This document shows, piece after piece, positions 52,040 through 60,394 of a stretch of DNA of 64,000 nucleotides (positions are counted from its first letter, which is position 1; every line of letters starts with the position of its first letter). The position numbers and the translations under genes were made by a program. Under the pieces are notes generated by a model. It was given only the letters and a program-made list of their open reading frames with translations. It was not told the DNA's origin and made no database searches. Origin of the DNA: Rhodococcoides fascians A25f (GTDB lineage Bacteria; Actinomycetota; Actinomycetes; Mycobacteriales; Mycobacteriaceae); contig NZ_CP049744.1 in NCBI RefSeq assembly GCF_000760935.2, positions 930,001 through 994,000 on the forward strand, in the 5' to 3' direction.

Positions 52040-53245
52040 GTGGCATTTTTCGAGACCTCCGACCGTGCGAAGAAATACGAGTCGGATCTGTTGGAGTTCA
52101 TGGACTCTCACGTCTACCCGGCCGAGGCCGTGTACGAGCAGCAGATGCTCGACTCCGGTGACCCGCATTTCCAGCCGCCGATCATCGAGGATCTGAAGAA
52201 GGAAGCGCGCTCACGTGGACTGTGGAATCTGTTCCATCCGCACCCCGAGTGGGGCCCCGGTCTGACCAACCTCGAGTACGCACCGCTCGCCGAGATCATG
52301 GGCCGCAGCTTGCTCGCTCCCGAGGCATGCAACTGCAACGCACCGGACACCGGCAACATGGAGGTGTTCACGCTCTTCGGCACCGACGAGCACAAAGAGA
52401 AGTACCTGAAGCCGTTGCTGGACGGCACCATTCGCTCAGCCTTTGCGATGACCGAGCCCGACGTCGCCAGTTCCGACGCCACGAACATCGCCATGAAGAT
52501 GGACCGCGACGGAGACGACTTCATCCTCAACGGTCGCAAGTGGTGGACGTCCAATGCGATGCACAAGAACTGCAAGGTTCTGATCGTTATGGGCAAGACC
52601 GATCCCGAGGCGGCTACCCACAGTCAACAGTCGATGCTGGTGGTACCCATCGACGCACCCGGGGTCACGGTCCTGCGTAATCTGCCGGTGTTCGGCTACA
52701 TCGACCGCGAAGGTCACGCCGAGGTGCTCTTCGAGGACGTGCGGGTGCCGGCAAAGGACGTGTTGAAGGGTCCGGGCGAGGGCTTCGCCATCAGTCAGGC
52801 TCGCTTGGGGCCCGGCCGTATCCACCACGCGATGCGCACCATCGGCGTTGCCGAGCGTGCGCTCGAATTGCTCTGTCGCCGTGCAGTATCGCGAGTGACG
52901 TTCGGTAAGCCGGTGGCGATGCGCTCGAACATTCAGGACTGGATCGCCGAGGCGCGGATCGAGATCGAGAAGACGCGACTGCTCACGTTCAAAGCCGCAT
53001 ACCTGATGGACACCGTCGGGAACAAGGAAGCGCGCACCGAGATCGCAGCCATCAAGGTTGCTGCACCGGAGATGGCACTGAAGATCATCGACCGTGCCAT
53101 CCAGGTGCACGGCGGCGGCGGAGTGAGCAACGATTTCCCGCTCGCGATGATGTACGCCCACATTCGCACCTTGCGTCTGGCCGACGGTCCGGACGAGGTG
53201 CACAAGATGTCGATCGCGAAAATGGAGTTGAAGAAGTACTTCTGA
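52040..53245 (+). CDS. Acyl-CoA dehydrogenase
   Basis: 401 residues from GTG 52040. FAD/acyl-CoA motifs: [86 protein letters not shown], and the C-terminal [34 protein letters not shown]. This is the long-/branched-chain ACAD10/11-like branch. Oxidises acyl-CoA to 2-enoyl-CoA with transfer of electrons to ETF. Follows the SDR gene directly. Confidence 0.94.
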   Translation: MAFFETSDRAKKYESDLLEFMDSHVYPAEAVYEQQMLDSGDPHFQPPIIEDLKKEARSRGLWNLFHPHPEWGPGLTNLEYAPLAEIMGRSLLAPEACNCNAPDTGNMEVFTLFGTDEHKEKYLKPLLDGTIRSAFAMTEPDVASSDATNIAMKMDRDGDDFILNGRKWWTSNAMHKNCKVLIVMGKTDPEAATHSQQSMLVVPIDAPGVTVLRNLPVFGYIDREGHAEVLFEDVRVPAKDVLKGPGEGFAISQARLGPGRIHHAMRTIGVAERALELLCRRAVSRVTFGKPVAMRSNIQDWIAEARIEIEKTRLLTFKAAYLMDTVGNKEARTEIAAIKVAAPEMALKIIDRAIQVHGGGGVSNDFPLAMMYAHIRTLRLADGPDEVHKMSIAKMELKKYF

Positions 53246-53252
53246 ACCTAGG

Positions 53253-54290
53253 TCATCGACCCGGCTGCCAGGCCGGGTCACGGCCGATGAAGGCCATCAG
53301 CTTGTCCTGCGGGGACGCGTCGTCGGCAACCGGGACGGCGGGCCCGTACTGTCCGCTGTCCCGTAGCATCTGCTCCATCGGTCGCATGGCGTCGAGGGCC
53401 GCAGCGCAGCGATCCTGGCCCAAGTCGTGTTCCAAGCCAAGGGCTTTCGCGAGGTCCCAGGAGTGCATCCAGATGTCGGCGGTGTAGAACATCGCGATCG
53501 CCTCGTCCACCGGCATGTCTCCCGTGTGCGGGTTGCTCAACACGCGGTCGGAAGGGTCGTCCAGAATTGCCTGGATGTCGGCGACGTGGTGCCTCCATGC
53601 GGCTTTCGGGTCGGCGTCGATGTCCAGGGTCTGGAACTCGATTCCCGCGCCGCCGGCGAGAAAGCCGCGAGACCACTCGATCAGGTGCTTCACGACATCG
53701 ATTGCGGCCCAGTCCGATACCGGGCTGGGGCGTGGCCAGTCCTCGGGCGAGGCGGACTCGACCAGCGCGGTGAACGCTGCCGCGTCCTGTAGGTGCTGCT
53801 GGGCCGGCCCTGTTCGTTGCCCGAGCAGTTCGTCGAGTTTGTCGTAACCCTCTTTCACCCCGACATCCATGCCACTGGACAGCATCCCGTCGCGAGTTGC
53901 GAAGTCCGACATCACACTGAGAACTTTCAGGAGCGTGCCCCCGCCGTCGCGGCGCTCGAAGGTGAGCGTCTCGAGTGCAACCGAATCGGGTTGGCCCTCG
54001 TAGGTGAACGTCCACACGATCCGCTCGTTGTCCCTGACCTCGTGGAAACTGCCGAAGAAGGCTGCGATCTCCTCGCCGTCCCGATCGTTGGCAAATGCCC
54101 AGGAACCTCCGGTGTGGCCCTCCCACTTCAGAATTCGCGTGGTCAACGATCTGGGCCCCACCCACTGCCGATACAGCTCGGGATCGATGTGAGCGCGGAA
54201 CACCTGCTCCGGTGTTGCATCGAACTCTCGAACGATCTCGATCGTGGGTACTTTCTCGTCTGCGAGGATCTCGGTTTCGTGCACAGTCAT
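53253..54290 (-). CDS. Fusion of AHSA1-type SRPBCC domain with TIGR03086/maleylpyruvate-isomerase-like domain
   Basis: 345 residues from ATG 54290. Residues about 15-155 are an SRPBCC/AHSA1 fold (EIVREFDATPEQVFRAHIDPELYRQWVGPRS, VWTFTYEGQPDSVALETLTFERRDGG). Residues about 165-345 are a DinB-like four-helix domain of the TIGR03086 type (FTALVESASPEDWPRPSPVSDWAAIDVVKHLIEWSRGFL, FYTADIWMHSWDLAKALG). The metal-site histidines (HLIEW, MHSWD) are present. The function is unknown; small-molecule binding plus thiol-dependent chemistry is a guess. Coupled to the ArsR gene by a four-base overlap. Confidence 0.8.
   Translation of the reverse strand: MTVHETEILADEKVPTIEIVREFDATPEQVFRAHIDPELYRQWVGPRSLTTRILKWEGHTGGSWAFANDRDGEEIAAFFGSFHEVRDNERIVWTFTYEGQPDSVALETLTFERRDGGGTLLKVLSVMSDFATRDGMLSSGMDVGVKEGYDKLDELLGQRTGPAQQHLQDAAAFTALVESASPEDWPRPSPVSDWAAIDVVKHLIEWSRGFLAGGAGIEFQTLDIDADPKAAWRHHVADIQAILDDPSDRVLSNPHTGDMPVDEAIAMFYTADIWMHSWDLAKALGLEHDLGQDRCAAALDAMRPMEQMLRDSGQYGPAVPVADDASPQDKLMAFIGRDPAWQPGR
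53258..53279. terminator. Hairpin GACCCGGC-N6-GCCGGGTC
   Basis: Perfect 8-bp stem between the convergent acyl-CoA dehydrogenase and SRPBCC genes. It lies inside the last codons of the SRPBCC gene and 13 bp past the dehydrogenase stop. Plausible terminator for the plus-strand operon. Confidence 0.55.
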
Positions 54291-54646
54291 GACACCTCTT
54301 TCGTCTCGGTGGTCTTGTCGTCTGCGATGCCGTCCAGCAGGGCGTCGAGGCGTCGATAGCGTTGTTCTGCTTCCTGTCGGTAGCGCTCGATCCATTTCGT
54401 CATCAGCCCGAAGACCTCAGCGTCCAGATGCACCGGCCGACGCTGGGCATCTTTGCTACGGGTGACCAGTCCGGCCTCCTCGAGCACCTTCACGTGCTTG
54501 GATACGGCCTGCAGGCTCATGTCGTACGGCTCCGCCAATTCGCTGACACTCGCATCCGAGGCGGCGAGCCGCGCCACCATGTCGCGTCGAGTGGGGTCGG
54601 CCAAGGCCGCGAATGTCTTGTCGAGTTGCTCCGTGTGATCCTCCAT
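54287..54646 (-). CDS. ArsR-family regulator
   Basis: 119 residues from ATG 54646, with GAGGAG four bases upstream. Winged HTH: LDKTFAALADPTRRDMVARLAASDASVSELAEPYDMSLQAVSKHVKVLEEAGLV. There are no metal-binding cysteines, so it belongs to the non-metal ArsR group (SdpR-like) commonly encoded before SRPBCC proteins. Its palindrome at 54696-54717 lies in the divergent promoter. Likely represses itself, the fused SRPBCC gene and the divergent kinase. Confidence 0.92.
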   Translation of the reverse strand: MEDHTEQLDKTFAALADPTRRDMVARLAASDASVSELAEPYDMSLQAVSKHVKVLEEAGLVTRSKDAQRRPVHLDAEVFGLMTKWIERYRQEAEQRYRRLDALLDGIADDKTTETKEVS

Positions 54647-54695
54647 CGGCTCCTCGCTTTCTCGGTGAAGCCGAGGATAAGCCGCGTGACGTACA

Positions 54696-54735
54696 TAGTC
54701 AACCATTTGGTTGAGTACTTCTCTTGGCCTACCCT
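54696..54735. promoter_or_regulatory. ArsR operator overlapping the kinase promoter
   Basis: TAGTCAACCA (54696-54705), TT, TGGTTGAGTA (54708-54717): 9 of 10 paired positions match. TTGGTT (54707-54712), 17 bp and TACCCT (54730-54735) form a promoter whose -10 ends six bases before the kinase ATG at 54742. The -35 is inside the palindrome. Confidence 0.65.
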
Positions 54736-54741
54736 CGTCGG

Positions 54742-55386
54742 ATGGGCATCGGTGAGGACATGGTGCGGGACGTGATCTCTCGAGATCTGGGGCACCCGCT
54801 ACGTGTGGCGATCGACGGGGTGACGGCATCGGGAAAGTCGACCTGTGCGCGGTGGCTGGTGAGTGCTGTTGCAGCGCAGGGTCGTCCTGCGATTCATGTG
54901 ACCATGGACGGTTTCCATCACCGGCGCGCCCATCGGTATCGGCAGGGGCGAGCGTCGGCTACCGGCTACTACCGGGACGCATACGACTTCGACGCGCTGT
55001 GTACGCAGGTGCTGATCCCGTTGGGCCCGAAAGGAAGCGGCGAGATCCGGCGTCGCATCATCGATCTGTCGTCCGATGAGCCGGTGGAAGATCCGCCTGA
55101 GCCGGTGCCTACCGATGCGATCGTCGTGGTGGACGGAACGTTTCTTCACCGGCCGCCGCTGCCTGACTACTGGGACTACACGGTCTTCGTCGACACCCCG
55201 ATGGACGTCGCACGGGCTCGCGGTACAGCCAGGGATGCGGATGCGCTCGGGGGCGAAGTGGCCGCGGGTATGGCCTTCGACCAGCGATATCACGCGGCAT
55301 GCCGGATCTATCTGGACGAGGTGGATCCGCGCGCGCGAGCCACTCGGGTGTTGCCGGGGATTGACAGCCTGCTGTCAATGGGGTGA
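54742..55386 (+). CDS. Uridine-kinase-like P-loop nucleoside kinase
   Basis: 214 residues from ATG 54742; a TTG at 54724 is disfavoured because it precedes the promoter's -10. Walker A GVTASGKST (about 26-34), DGFHH with TMDGFHHRRAHRY (about 55-67, the substrate-binding loop of the uridine kinase/PanK-like group), FDALCTQVLIPLG, Walker B-like VVVDGTFLH, and a lid region ARGTARDADALGG. Phosphorylates a nucleoside or similar hydroxyl compound. The first MarR palindrome lies inside its 3' end. Confidence 0.85.
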   Translation: MGIGEDMVRDVISRDLGHPLRVAIDGVTASGKSTCARWLVSAVAAQGRPAIHVTMDGFHHRRAHRYRQGRASATGYYRDAYDFDALCTQVLIPLGPKGSGEIRRRIIDLSSDEPVEDPPEPVPTDAIVVVDGTFLHRPPLPDYWDYTVFVDTPMDVARARGTARDADALGGEVAAGMAFDQRYHAACRIYLDEVDPRARATRVLPGIDSLLSMG

Positions 55387-55408
55387 TGATTGACAGCATA
55401 CTGTCAAT
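55360..55408. promoter_or_regulatory. Two identical MarR-type palindromes ATTGACAG-N4-CTGTCAAT
   Basis: Copy 1 has arms 55360-55367 and 55372-55379 (spacer CCTG); copy 2 has arms 55389-55396 and 55401-55408 (spacer CATA). Both are perfect and their centres are 29 bp apart. TTGACA of copy 1 (55361-55366), an 18-bp spacer and GATGAT (55385-55390) form a promoter, so both sites overlap it. The MarR gene at 56023 is in the unit they control. Confidence 0.8.
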
Positions 55409-55426
55409 CGACGTGAGGACGTTCCG

Positions 55427-56026
55427 ATGACCACCATTGCGCTCTATGCCACCGACACCATGGCCGACTGGGAATACGGGTACCTCACCGCCGGCCTGGC
55501 CATGGCCCGTGAACAAGACCCGGAAGCCAACCGGCTGATCGTCGCCTCGGAGACGGGGGAGGCTGTGACGACGATGGGAGGATTGCGCATCACTCCGGAC
55601 GTCGGCTTGGCGGATCTGCCGACACTCGACGCGTTGATTATGCCGGGAGCGGGCAGTTGGGAGTCCGGGCACGACACGGTACTCAAGCTTGCCGCCGAAC
55701 TCGTTGCGGCGGGGACCCCGGTGGTGGCGATCTGCGGTGCCACCTACGGGCTGGCTCGGACCGGACTGCTCAACGACCGGCCGCATACGTCTAATGCTGC
55801 CGACTTTCTCACTGCTGCAGAGCAATACAGCGGAGCCGAGCACTACCGAGACGACAAAGCGGTGTCCGACGGTACGGTCATCACTGCCGGCGCGACTGCA
55901 CCCATCGAGTTCGCCAAGCTGGTGTTCGAGCGGCTGAACGTGTTTCCGCAACCCGTCATCGATGCCTGGTACGGCCTGTACACGACAGGCGAGCGAAAGT
56001 ACTACGACCAGCTGGCGGGGGCATGA
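55427..56026 (+). CDS. DJ-1/PfpI-family protein (class I glutamine-amidotransferase-like)
   Basis: 199 residues from ATG 55427, with GTGAGGAC upstream. The nucleophile-elbow Cys is in VVAICGATYGLARTGLL (about residue 105), with His/Glu partners (SWESGHDTVLKL, and later residues). ALYATDTMADWEYGYLTAGLA is the family start. DJ-1/PfpI members include protease-like, glyoxalase-like and regulator-linked proteins; activity here is unknown. Translationally coupled to the MarR gene (four-base overlap at 56023). Confidence 0.88.
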   Translation: MTTIALYATDTMADWEYGYLTAGLAMAREQDPEANRLIVASETGEAVTTMGGLRITPDVGLADLPTLDALIMPGAGSWESGHDTVLKLAAELVAAGTPVVAICGATYGLARTGLLNDRPHTSNAADFLTAAEQYSGAEHYRDDKAVSDGTVITAGATAPIEFAKLVFERLNVFPQPVIDAWYGLYTTGERKYYDQLAGA

Positions 56027-56487
56027 CCGACCGCAGTCCGGAGGGTGATGCGCTGACGGCGGTGGTGTTGCCTGTTTTCGAGCTCAACGGCGAGTTTCTC
56101 GCTGCGGCACAGGACATCACCGCGCCGACTGGACTGACACCGGCGTGGTGGCAGGTCCTCGGAGCCACCCTGGACGAGCCGCTGTCGGTCGCTGATATCG
56201 CGCGACGCGTCGGGTTGGGATTGGCGCGGCAGAGCGTGCAGCGGACGGCAAATCTGTTGGTGGACAAAGGCTGGGCGGTCTACGTCGACAACCCTCACCA
56301 CAGACGGGCCAAGCTACTCGAACCCACCTCCAAGGGGCGCGAGACAGTCGCCGCACTGAGAGACGCTCAACACGCGTGGTCGGACGCCGTGGGTGCCGCG
56401 GTGGGTGAGGACGAATTACGCTCATTCGCAGATACCCTTGAGAAGATCCTCGCAGCCTCCCGTCACTACCGCGGCGGCCGTGCATAA
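56023..56487 (+). CDS. MarR-family regulator
   Basis: 154 residues. The HTH reads LSVADIARRVGLGLARQSVQRTANLLVDKGWAVYVDNPHHRRAKLLEPTSKGRE, typical MarR with the DP-xDRR-type wing as NPHHRRAK. It should bind the two ATTGACAG palindromes upstream of its operon and be autoregulated. The ligand is unknown. It overlaps the DJ-1 gene and is followed by the membrane-protein gene after seven bases. Confidence 0.92.
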   Translation: MTDRSPEGDALTAVVLPVFELNGEFLAAAQDITAPTGLTPAWWQVLGATLDEPLSVADIARRVGLGLARQSVQRTANLLVDKGWAVYVDNPHHRRAKLLEPTSKGRETVAALRDAQHAWSDAVGAAVGEDELRSFADTLEKILAASRHYRGGRA

Positions 56488-56494
56488 TTCGGCA

Positions 56495-57748
56495 ATGGCT
56501 GTGCTCGCACTACTGCTCTCCGGACTGCTGGCCGGTTTGTTGTCGCAATCCGACGGGGTCGACATCTTCGGCGACACCAGCGTCGGCGGCGTGCTGCTCT
56601 CCAGCGGTGGAGGAGGAGTTGCGACAGCAGTGATTCTGGCGTCGGGTCTGGCGATGCTCGTTCGTCGGCGCAGTATTCTGGCCGGCCTGTCCATCGCCGC
56701 TGCCGTTGTCGCCGGCGTGACGGCACTGCTGATGCCCTCCGACCTCGCCGAGGTGGTGGCAGGTGGAGTTCTCCTGGGATGCACTGCAGTACGGGCGAAC
56801 GGTGCACGAGTTCGACAAGCGCTGCTGATCGGGTCGTTCCTTCTGGGCCTGCTCAGTGCAGGCGCGGTCGAGGCCCTGCACTACCCAGGTATCCCGCGTC
56901 GCTACGCCGACTACCTCACCGAGTCCGATATCGGCACTCCGGTGGTCGTACCGGTCCTCTGCGCCCTCGTGGTGCTGACGGTGTTCGTGGCAGCTCGTGT
57001 CGACAGCGGTGACGACTGTTCGCCACCCGAGCGGGACATCCGTACGGTCGGGGCGATACTGCTGGTCTCGATCGGTGGCCTTCTGCTCGATGTACTGTTC
57101 GGACTCAGCGTGTTTCAGAGCGAATACGGGTTCGTCGGTCGTTGGTACTTCGGAATCCTCGTCGTACCCGTACTGTTCGCAGCCGCGGCTTTGCTGCCGG
57201 GCCGAGGTGGCAGGCTCGTTCTCGCCGGGACGGCCGTGTTGCTCACCGCGAACACCACTTCCGGTGTGGGTATCGATGTGTCGGACGGAGTTTGGGTACT
57301 CGGGCTCGTGGCCGTCACGGCACTCGCCGTGTCGGTCGGTGTGGTACTCGGAATACGCTGGGGGCGTTCGTGGATCGGCATCACTGCTCTGGCACTGGTC
57401 TGCGTGACCGCACTGTTCGAGTACCCGCCGATGGACAACGTGCACTACGCGGCGAGTCTGGTGGTATTTCCGGCCGCTGCGGCCTACCTGTACATTTCGT
57501 GCACCCCCTCGACCCCCACCCCCACGACCTCGACGCTAGGCCTCGCGGTGCCGGTGGCGATCACGGTCCCGATGGTCGTCACCTACGGCTGGACTGCCTA
57601 CACACCGTTGACGTCGATCGACACGAGCACGTTCTCTCCCAGCATCGACCTGTGGCTCTCGACGGGAGCTGCCTCCGCGACGGTGGTGCTCGCCGGCATC
57701 GGGATGTGGGCTCTTGATCTTTACCGGGCGTCGGACGAGACGACATGA
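56495..57748 (+). CDS. Polytopic membrane protein of unknown family
   Basis: 417 residues from ATG 56495. About 11-12 hydrophobic helices. No signature of MFS, EamA or ABC proteins is visible; the nearest look is a permease-like protein with Gly/Ala-rich helices (LALLLSGLLAGLLSQSDGVDIFGDTSVGG at the start, GILVVPVLFAAAALLPGRGG later). The tail is short and cytoplasmic (DLYRASDETT). As the third gene of the DJ-1/MarR unit it may be the drug- or metabolite-handling membrane partner, which is inference. Confidence 0.6.
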   Translation: MAVLALLLSGLLAGLLSQSDGVDIFGDTSVGGVLLSSGGGGVATAVILASGLAMLVRRRSILAGLSIAAAVVAGVTALLMPSDLAEVVAGGVLLGCTAVRANGARVRQALLIGSFLLGLLSAGAVEALHYPGIPRRYADYLTESDIGTPVVVPVLCALVVLTVFVAARVDSGDDCSPPERDIRTVGAILLVSIGGLLLDVLFGLSVFQSEYGFVGRWYFGILVVPVLFAAAALLPGRGGRLVLAGTAVLLTANTTSGVGIDVSDGVWVLGLVAVTALAVSVGVVLGIRWGRSWIGITALALVCVTALFEYPPMDNVHYAASLVVFPAAAAYLYISCTPSTPTPTTSTLGLAVPVAITVPMVVTYGWTAYTPLTSIDTSTFSPSIDLWLSTGAASATVVLAGIGMWALDLYRASDETT

Positions 57749-57775
57749 AGGAGCCTGACCCGAAAGTCACCGGAG

Positions 57776-57788
57776 TACCGTTTTCTTC
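57776..57788 (+). promoter_or_regulatory. -10 box for leaderless aldo-keto reductase gene
   Basis: TACCGT (57776-57781) is followed by seven bases and ATG 57789. A weak CTGACC lies 15 bp upstream as a possible -35. No Shine-Dalgarno sequence is seen. Confidence 0.4.
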
Positions 57789-58793
57789 ATGGCTTACAGA
57801 TACCTCGGAAACAGTGGACTCAAGATCTCGGAGATCACCTACGGCAACTGGTTGACGCACGGATCGCAGGTGGAGAACGACATCGCCACCCAGTGTGTAC
57901 GCGCGGCTCTCGACGCGGGCATCACTACGTTCGACACGGCCGACGTCTATGCCAACGGAGCTGCAGAGACGGTGCTGGGCGACGCGCTGAAAGGCGAGCG
58001 TCGGGAATCGCTCGAGATCTTCACGAAGGTCTACTTCCCCGTCGGACCCAAGGGCCCCAACGACACCGGACTCTCCCGCAAACACATTCTCGAAGGCATC
58101 GACGCCTCGCTGCGTCGGCTCGGCACCGACTACGTCGACCTCTACCAGGCTCATCGCTACGACGTCGAGACCCCGCTCGAGGAGACCATCGCCGCGTTCG
58201 GTGACGTCGTCCGCCAGGGCAAGGCGCTCTACATCGGCGTCTCGGAATGGACCGCCGACCAGCTCCGCGCCGGGCAGGAACTCGCCCGCCAGAACGGCTT
58301 CTCGATCATCTCGAATCAGCCGCAGTATTCGGCTCTCTGGCGTGTCATCGAGGATCAGGTGATCCCGATGTCGAAGGAACTGGGCATCTCGCAGATCGTC
58401 TGGTCACCCATCGCCCAGGGTGTGCTCACCGGCAAGTACCTTCCCGGTCAACCTCTGCCCGACGGTTCGCGCGCCAAGGACGACAAGGGCGGCGACAAGA
58501 TGATCGCGCGCTACCTCGACGATCAGACGCTCACCCGGGTGCAGCAGCTGAAGCCGATAGCCGACGATCTCGGAATCACCATGGCGCAGTTGGCTGTTGC
58601 CTGGGTGCTGGCCAACGACAACATCGCCGCCGCGCTCGTCGGTGCCTCGCGACCGGAGCAGATCGCCGAGAACATCAAGGCCTCCGAGGTCACCCTCGAC
58701 GCCGACGTGCTCGCGAAGATCGACGAGGCCCTCGGTGATTCCGTCGAGCGTGACGCGGGCAAGACGGGCTCGCCCGAGGCACGTCTGGTCTGA
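57789..58793 (+). CDS. Aldo-keto reductase, Kv-beta/YghZ-like (AKR6/14 branch)
   Basis: 334 residues. YRYLGNSGLKISEITYGNWLTHG, the tetrad in FDTADVYANG (Asp, Tyr), IFTKVYFPVGPKG (Lys) and YQAHRYD (His), then VSEWTADQL and a C-terminal ALVGASRPEQIAENIKASEV. The family reduces aldehydes such as methylglyoxal or L-glyceraldehyde 3-phosphate with NADPH. Own promoter. 57 bp before the esterase gene. Confidence 0.92.
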   Translation: MAYRYLGNSGLKISEITYGNWLTHGSQVENDIATQCVRAALDAGITTFDTADVYANGAAETVLGDALKGERRESLEIFTKVYFPVGPKGPNDTGLSRKHILEGIDASLRRLGTDYVDLYQAHRYDVETPLEETIAAFGDVVRQGKALYIGVSEWTADQLRAGQELARQNGFSIISNQPQYSALWRVIEDQVIPMSKELGISQIVWSPIAQGVLTGKYLPGQPLPDGSRAKDDKGGDKMIARYLDDQTLTRVQQLKPIADDLGITMAQLAVAWVLANDNIAAALVGASRPEQIAENIKASEVTLDADVLAKIDEALGDSVERDAGKTGSPEARLV

Positions 58794-58850
58794 GCACCCG
58801 AAGTTGCCGGTCCGACCGACAAGGCGAAGCGAACAGGGTAATAAGGACGT

Positions 58851-60326
58851 ATGGACACGATCATCGTCGATACACCTCAGGGCCAGGTTCGCGGTCGGAC
58901 CGGCGCAGGCGTCACCTCGTTCCTCGGAGTGCCGTACGCCGAGGCTCCGTTCGGACCCCGCCGATTTCAGGCTCCGTCGCCGCCGCCCACGTGGGACGGA
59001 GTGCGCGACGCGCTCGAGTTGGGGGCCACCGTTCCCAAGGTGGGCTACCGTCCGCCGACCAGTGAGATCCTCAGTGAGCCGGTGGTACCCGGCGAGGACT
59101 GCCTGAACGTCAACGTCTTCACCCCCGACGTCGGCGGCTCGGCACCGGTGTTCGTCTGGATCCACGGCGGCGCATTCGTCAACGGCAGCAACGCCATTCC
59201 CACGTACGACGGTACCGCCTTCGCGCGCGACGGCATCGTGGCCGTGGTGATCAACTACCGACTCGGCGTCGACGGTTTCGCACTGATCGATGGAGCCCCC
59301 GCCAACCGCGGGATGCTCGATCAGGTCGCGGCCCTCGAATGGGTACGCGACCACATTGCTGCTTACGGCGGCGACCCGGCCCGGGTGACCATCGCGGGAG
59401 AGTCGGCCGGCGCGATGAGCGTCGGCACCCTGATGTCGATGCCTCGTGCCGAGGGACTCTTCCAACGGGCGATTCTGCAGAGCGGAGCCGGCCACCACGT
59501 CATCACCGCCGAGACTGCCGCCAAGGTATCCGCTGCGTTGGCGGCCTCGCTCGGCGTCGAGGCGACGGTCGACGGCCTGGGGTCGGTGCCGGTGGATGCC
59601 TTGGTCGATGCTCAGCGTGAACTGTCCGATCGAATCACGGCCGAGGCTCCGACCGGAGCCTGGGGTGAGCTCGCCCTGAACGTGATGGCCTTCGAGCCGT
59701 ACATCGACGGTGATGTCGTTCCGGGGCTGCCGTTTTCGCGAATCATCAGTGATGGCGCGAGCGCACAGGTGGACGTGCTGATCGGAACCACCAGTGAGGA
59801 ACATGCGTTCTTCATCGTCCCGGCCGGGATTGTCCCGCACCTCACCGAGGACTACGTGAAGGTGGTCCTCGCCGGGTACCGAGCCGACCCGTCGGCGCTG
59901 GACCGGTACCGCGAACAGCTGCCCGACGCCTCGGCCGGCGAGCTGATGATCGCGGTCATGACCGACTGGTTCTTCCGCATACCGGCCACGCGTCTGGTCG
60001 AAGCCCGCTCCGGAAACGCCTTCGTCTACGAATTCACCTGGCGCTCATCACTGTTCGACGGCGCGCTCGGGGCCTGTCATGCACTCGAGATCCCGTTCGT
60101 GTTCGACATGCTGCACAAGTCCGAGACCGCACGAATCACGGGCCCGAATCCGCCGCAGAAGGTTGCCGACGAGATGCACCGTGCCTGGGTCGAATTCGTG
60201 CGCGACGGCTCGCCCGGTTGGGACTCGTACGGCACCGACCGTGCGGTGATGATGTTCGGGGACGAGCCGGGCGTCGTTCTGGACCCGCGGCCGGCGACTC
60301 GCGCGGTGTGGGACGGGATACGCTGA
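58851..60326 (+). CDS. Type-B carboxylesterase/lipase
   Basis: 491 residues from ATG 58851, with TAAGGA five bases upstream. FLGVPYAEAPFGPRRF, EDCLNVNVFTP, oxyanion HGGAFVNGS, nucleophile serine in IAGESAGAMSVG (about residue 186), catalytic Glu in TTSEEHAFF and His in GACHALEIPFVFD. No signal peptide, so cytoplasmic. Hydrolyses small esters. It could finish degradation of an ester made by a Baeyer-Villiger oxygenase. A strong terminator follows. Confidence 0.94.
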   Translation: MDTIIVDTPQGQVRGRTGAGVTSFLGVPYAEAPFGPRRFQAPSPPPTWDGVRDALELGATVPKVGYRPPTSEILSEPVVPGEDCLNVNVFTPDVGGSAPVFVWIHGGAFVNGSNAIPTYDGTAFARDGIVAVVINYRLGVDGFALIDGAPANRGMLDQVAALEWVRDHIAAYGGDPARVTIAGESAGAMSVGTLMSMPRAEGLFQRAILQSGAGHHVITAETAAKVSAALAASLGVEATVDGLGSVPVDALVDAQRELSDRITAEAPTGAWGELALNVMAFEPYIDGDVVPGLPFSRIISDGASAQVDVLIGTTSEEHAFFIVPAGIVPHLTEDYVKVVLAGYRADPSALDRYREQLPDASAGELMIAVMTDWFFRIPATRLVEARSGNAFVYEFTWRSSLFDGALGACHALEIPFVFDMLHKSETARITGPNPPQKVADEMHRAWVEFVRDGSPGWDSYGTDRAVMMFGDEPGVVLDPRPATRAVWDGIR

Positions 60327-60347
60327 GCGGCTGAGCGGCTGCGCCGC

Positions 60348-60391
60348 ATGTGCACGGAACCTCGTACTCTGCTACGAGGTTCCGCGCACAT
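60348..60391. terminator. Bidirectional terminator with 19-bp stem
   Basis: ATGTGCACGGAACCTCGTA (60348-60366) pairs with the complement at 60373-60391 with a single mismatch and a 6-nt loop. It lies between the convergent esterase and flavin-monooxygenase genes. Confidence 0.8.
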
Positions 60392-60394
60392 GGG

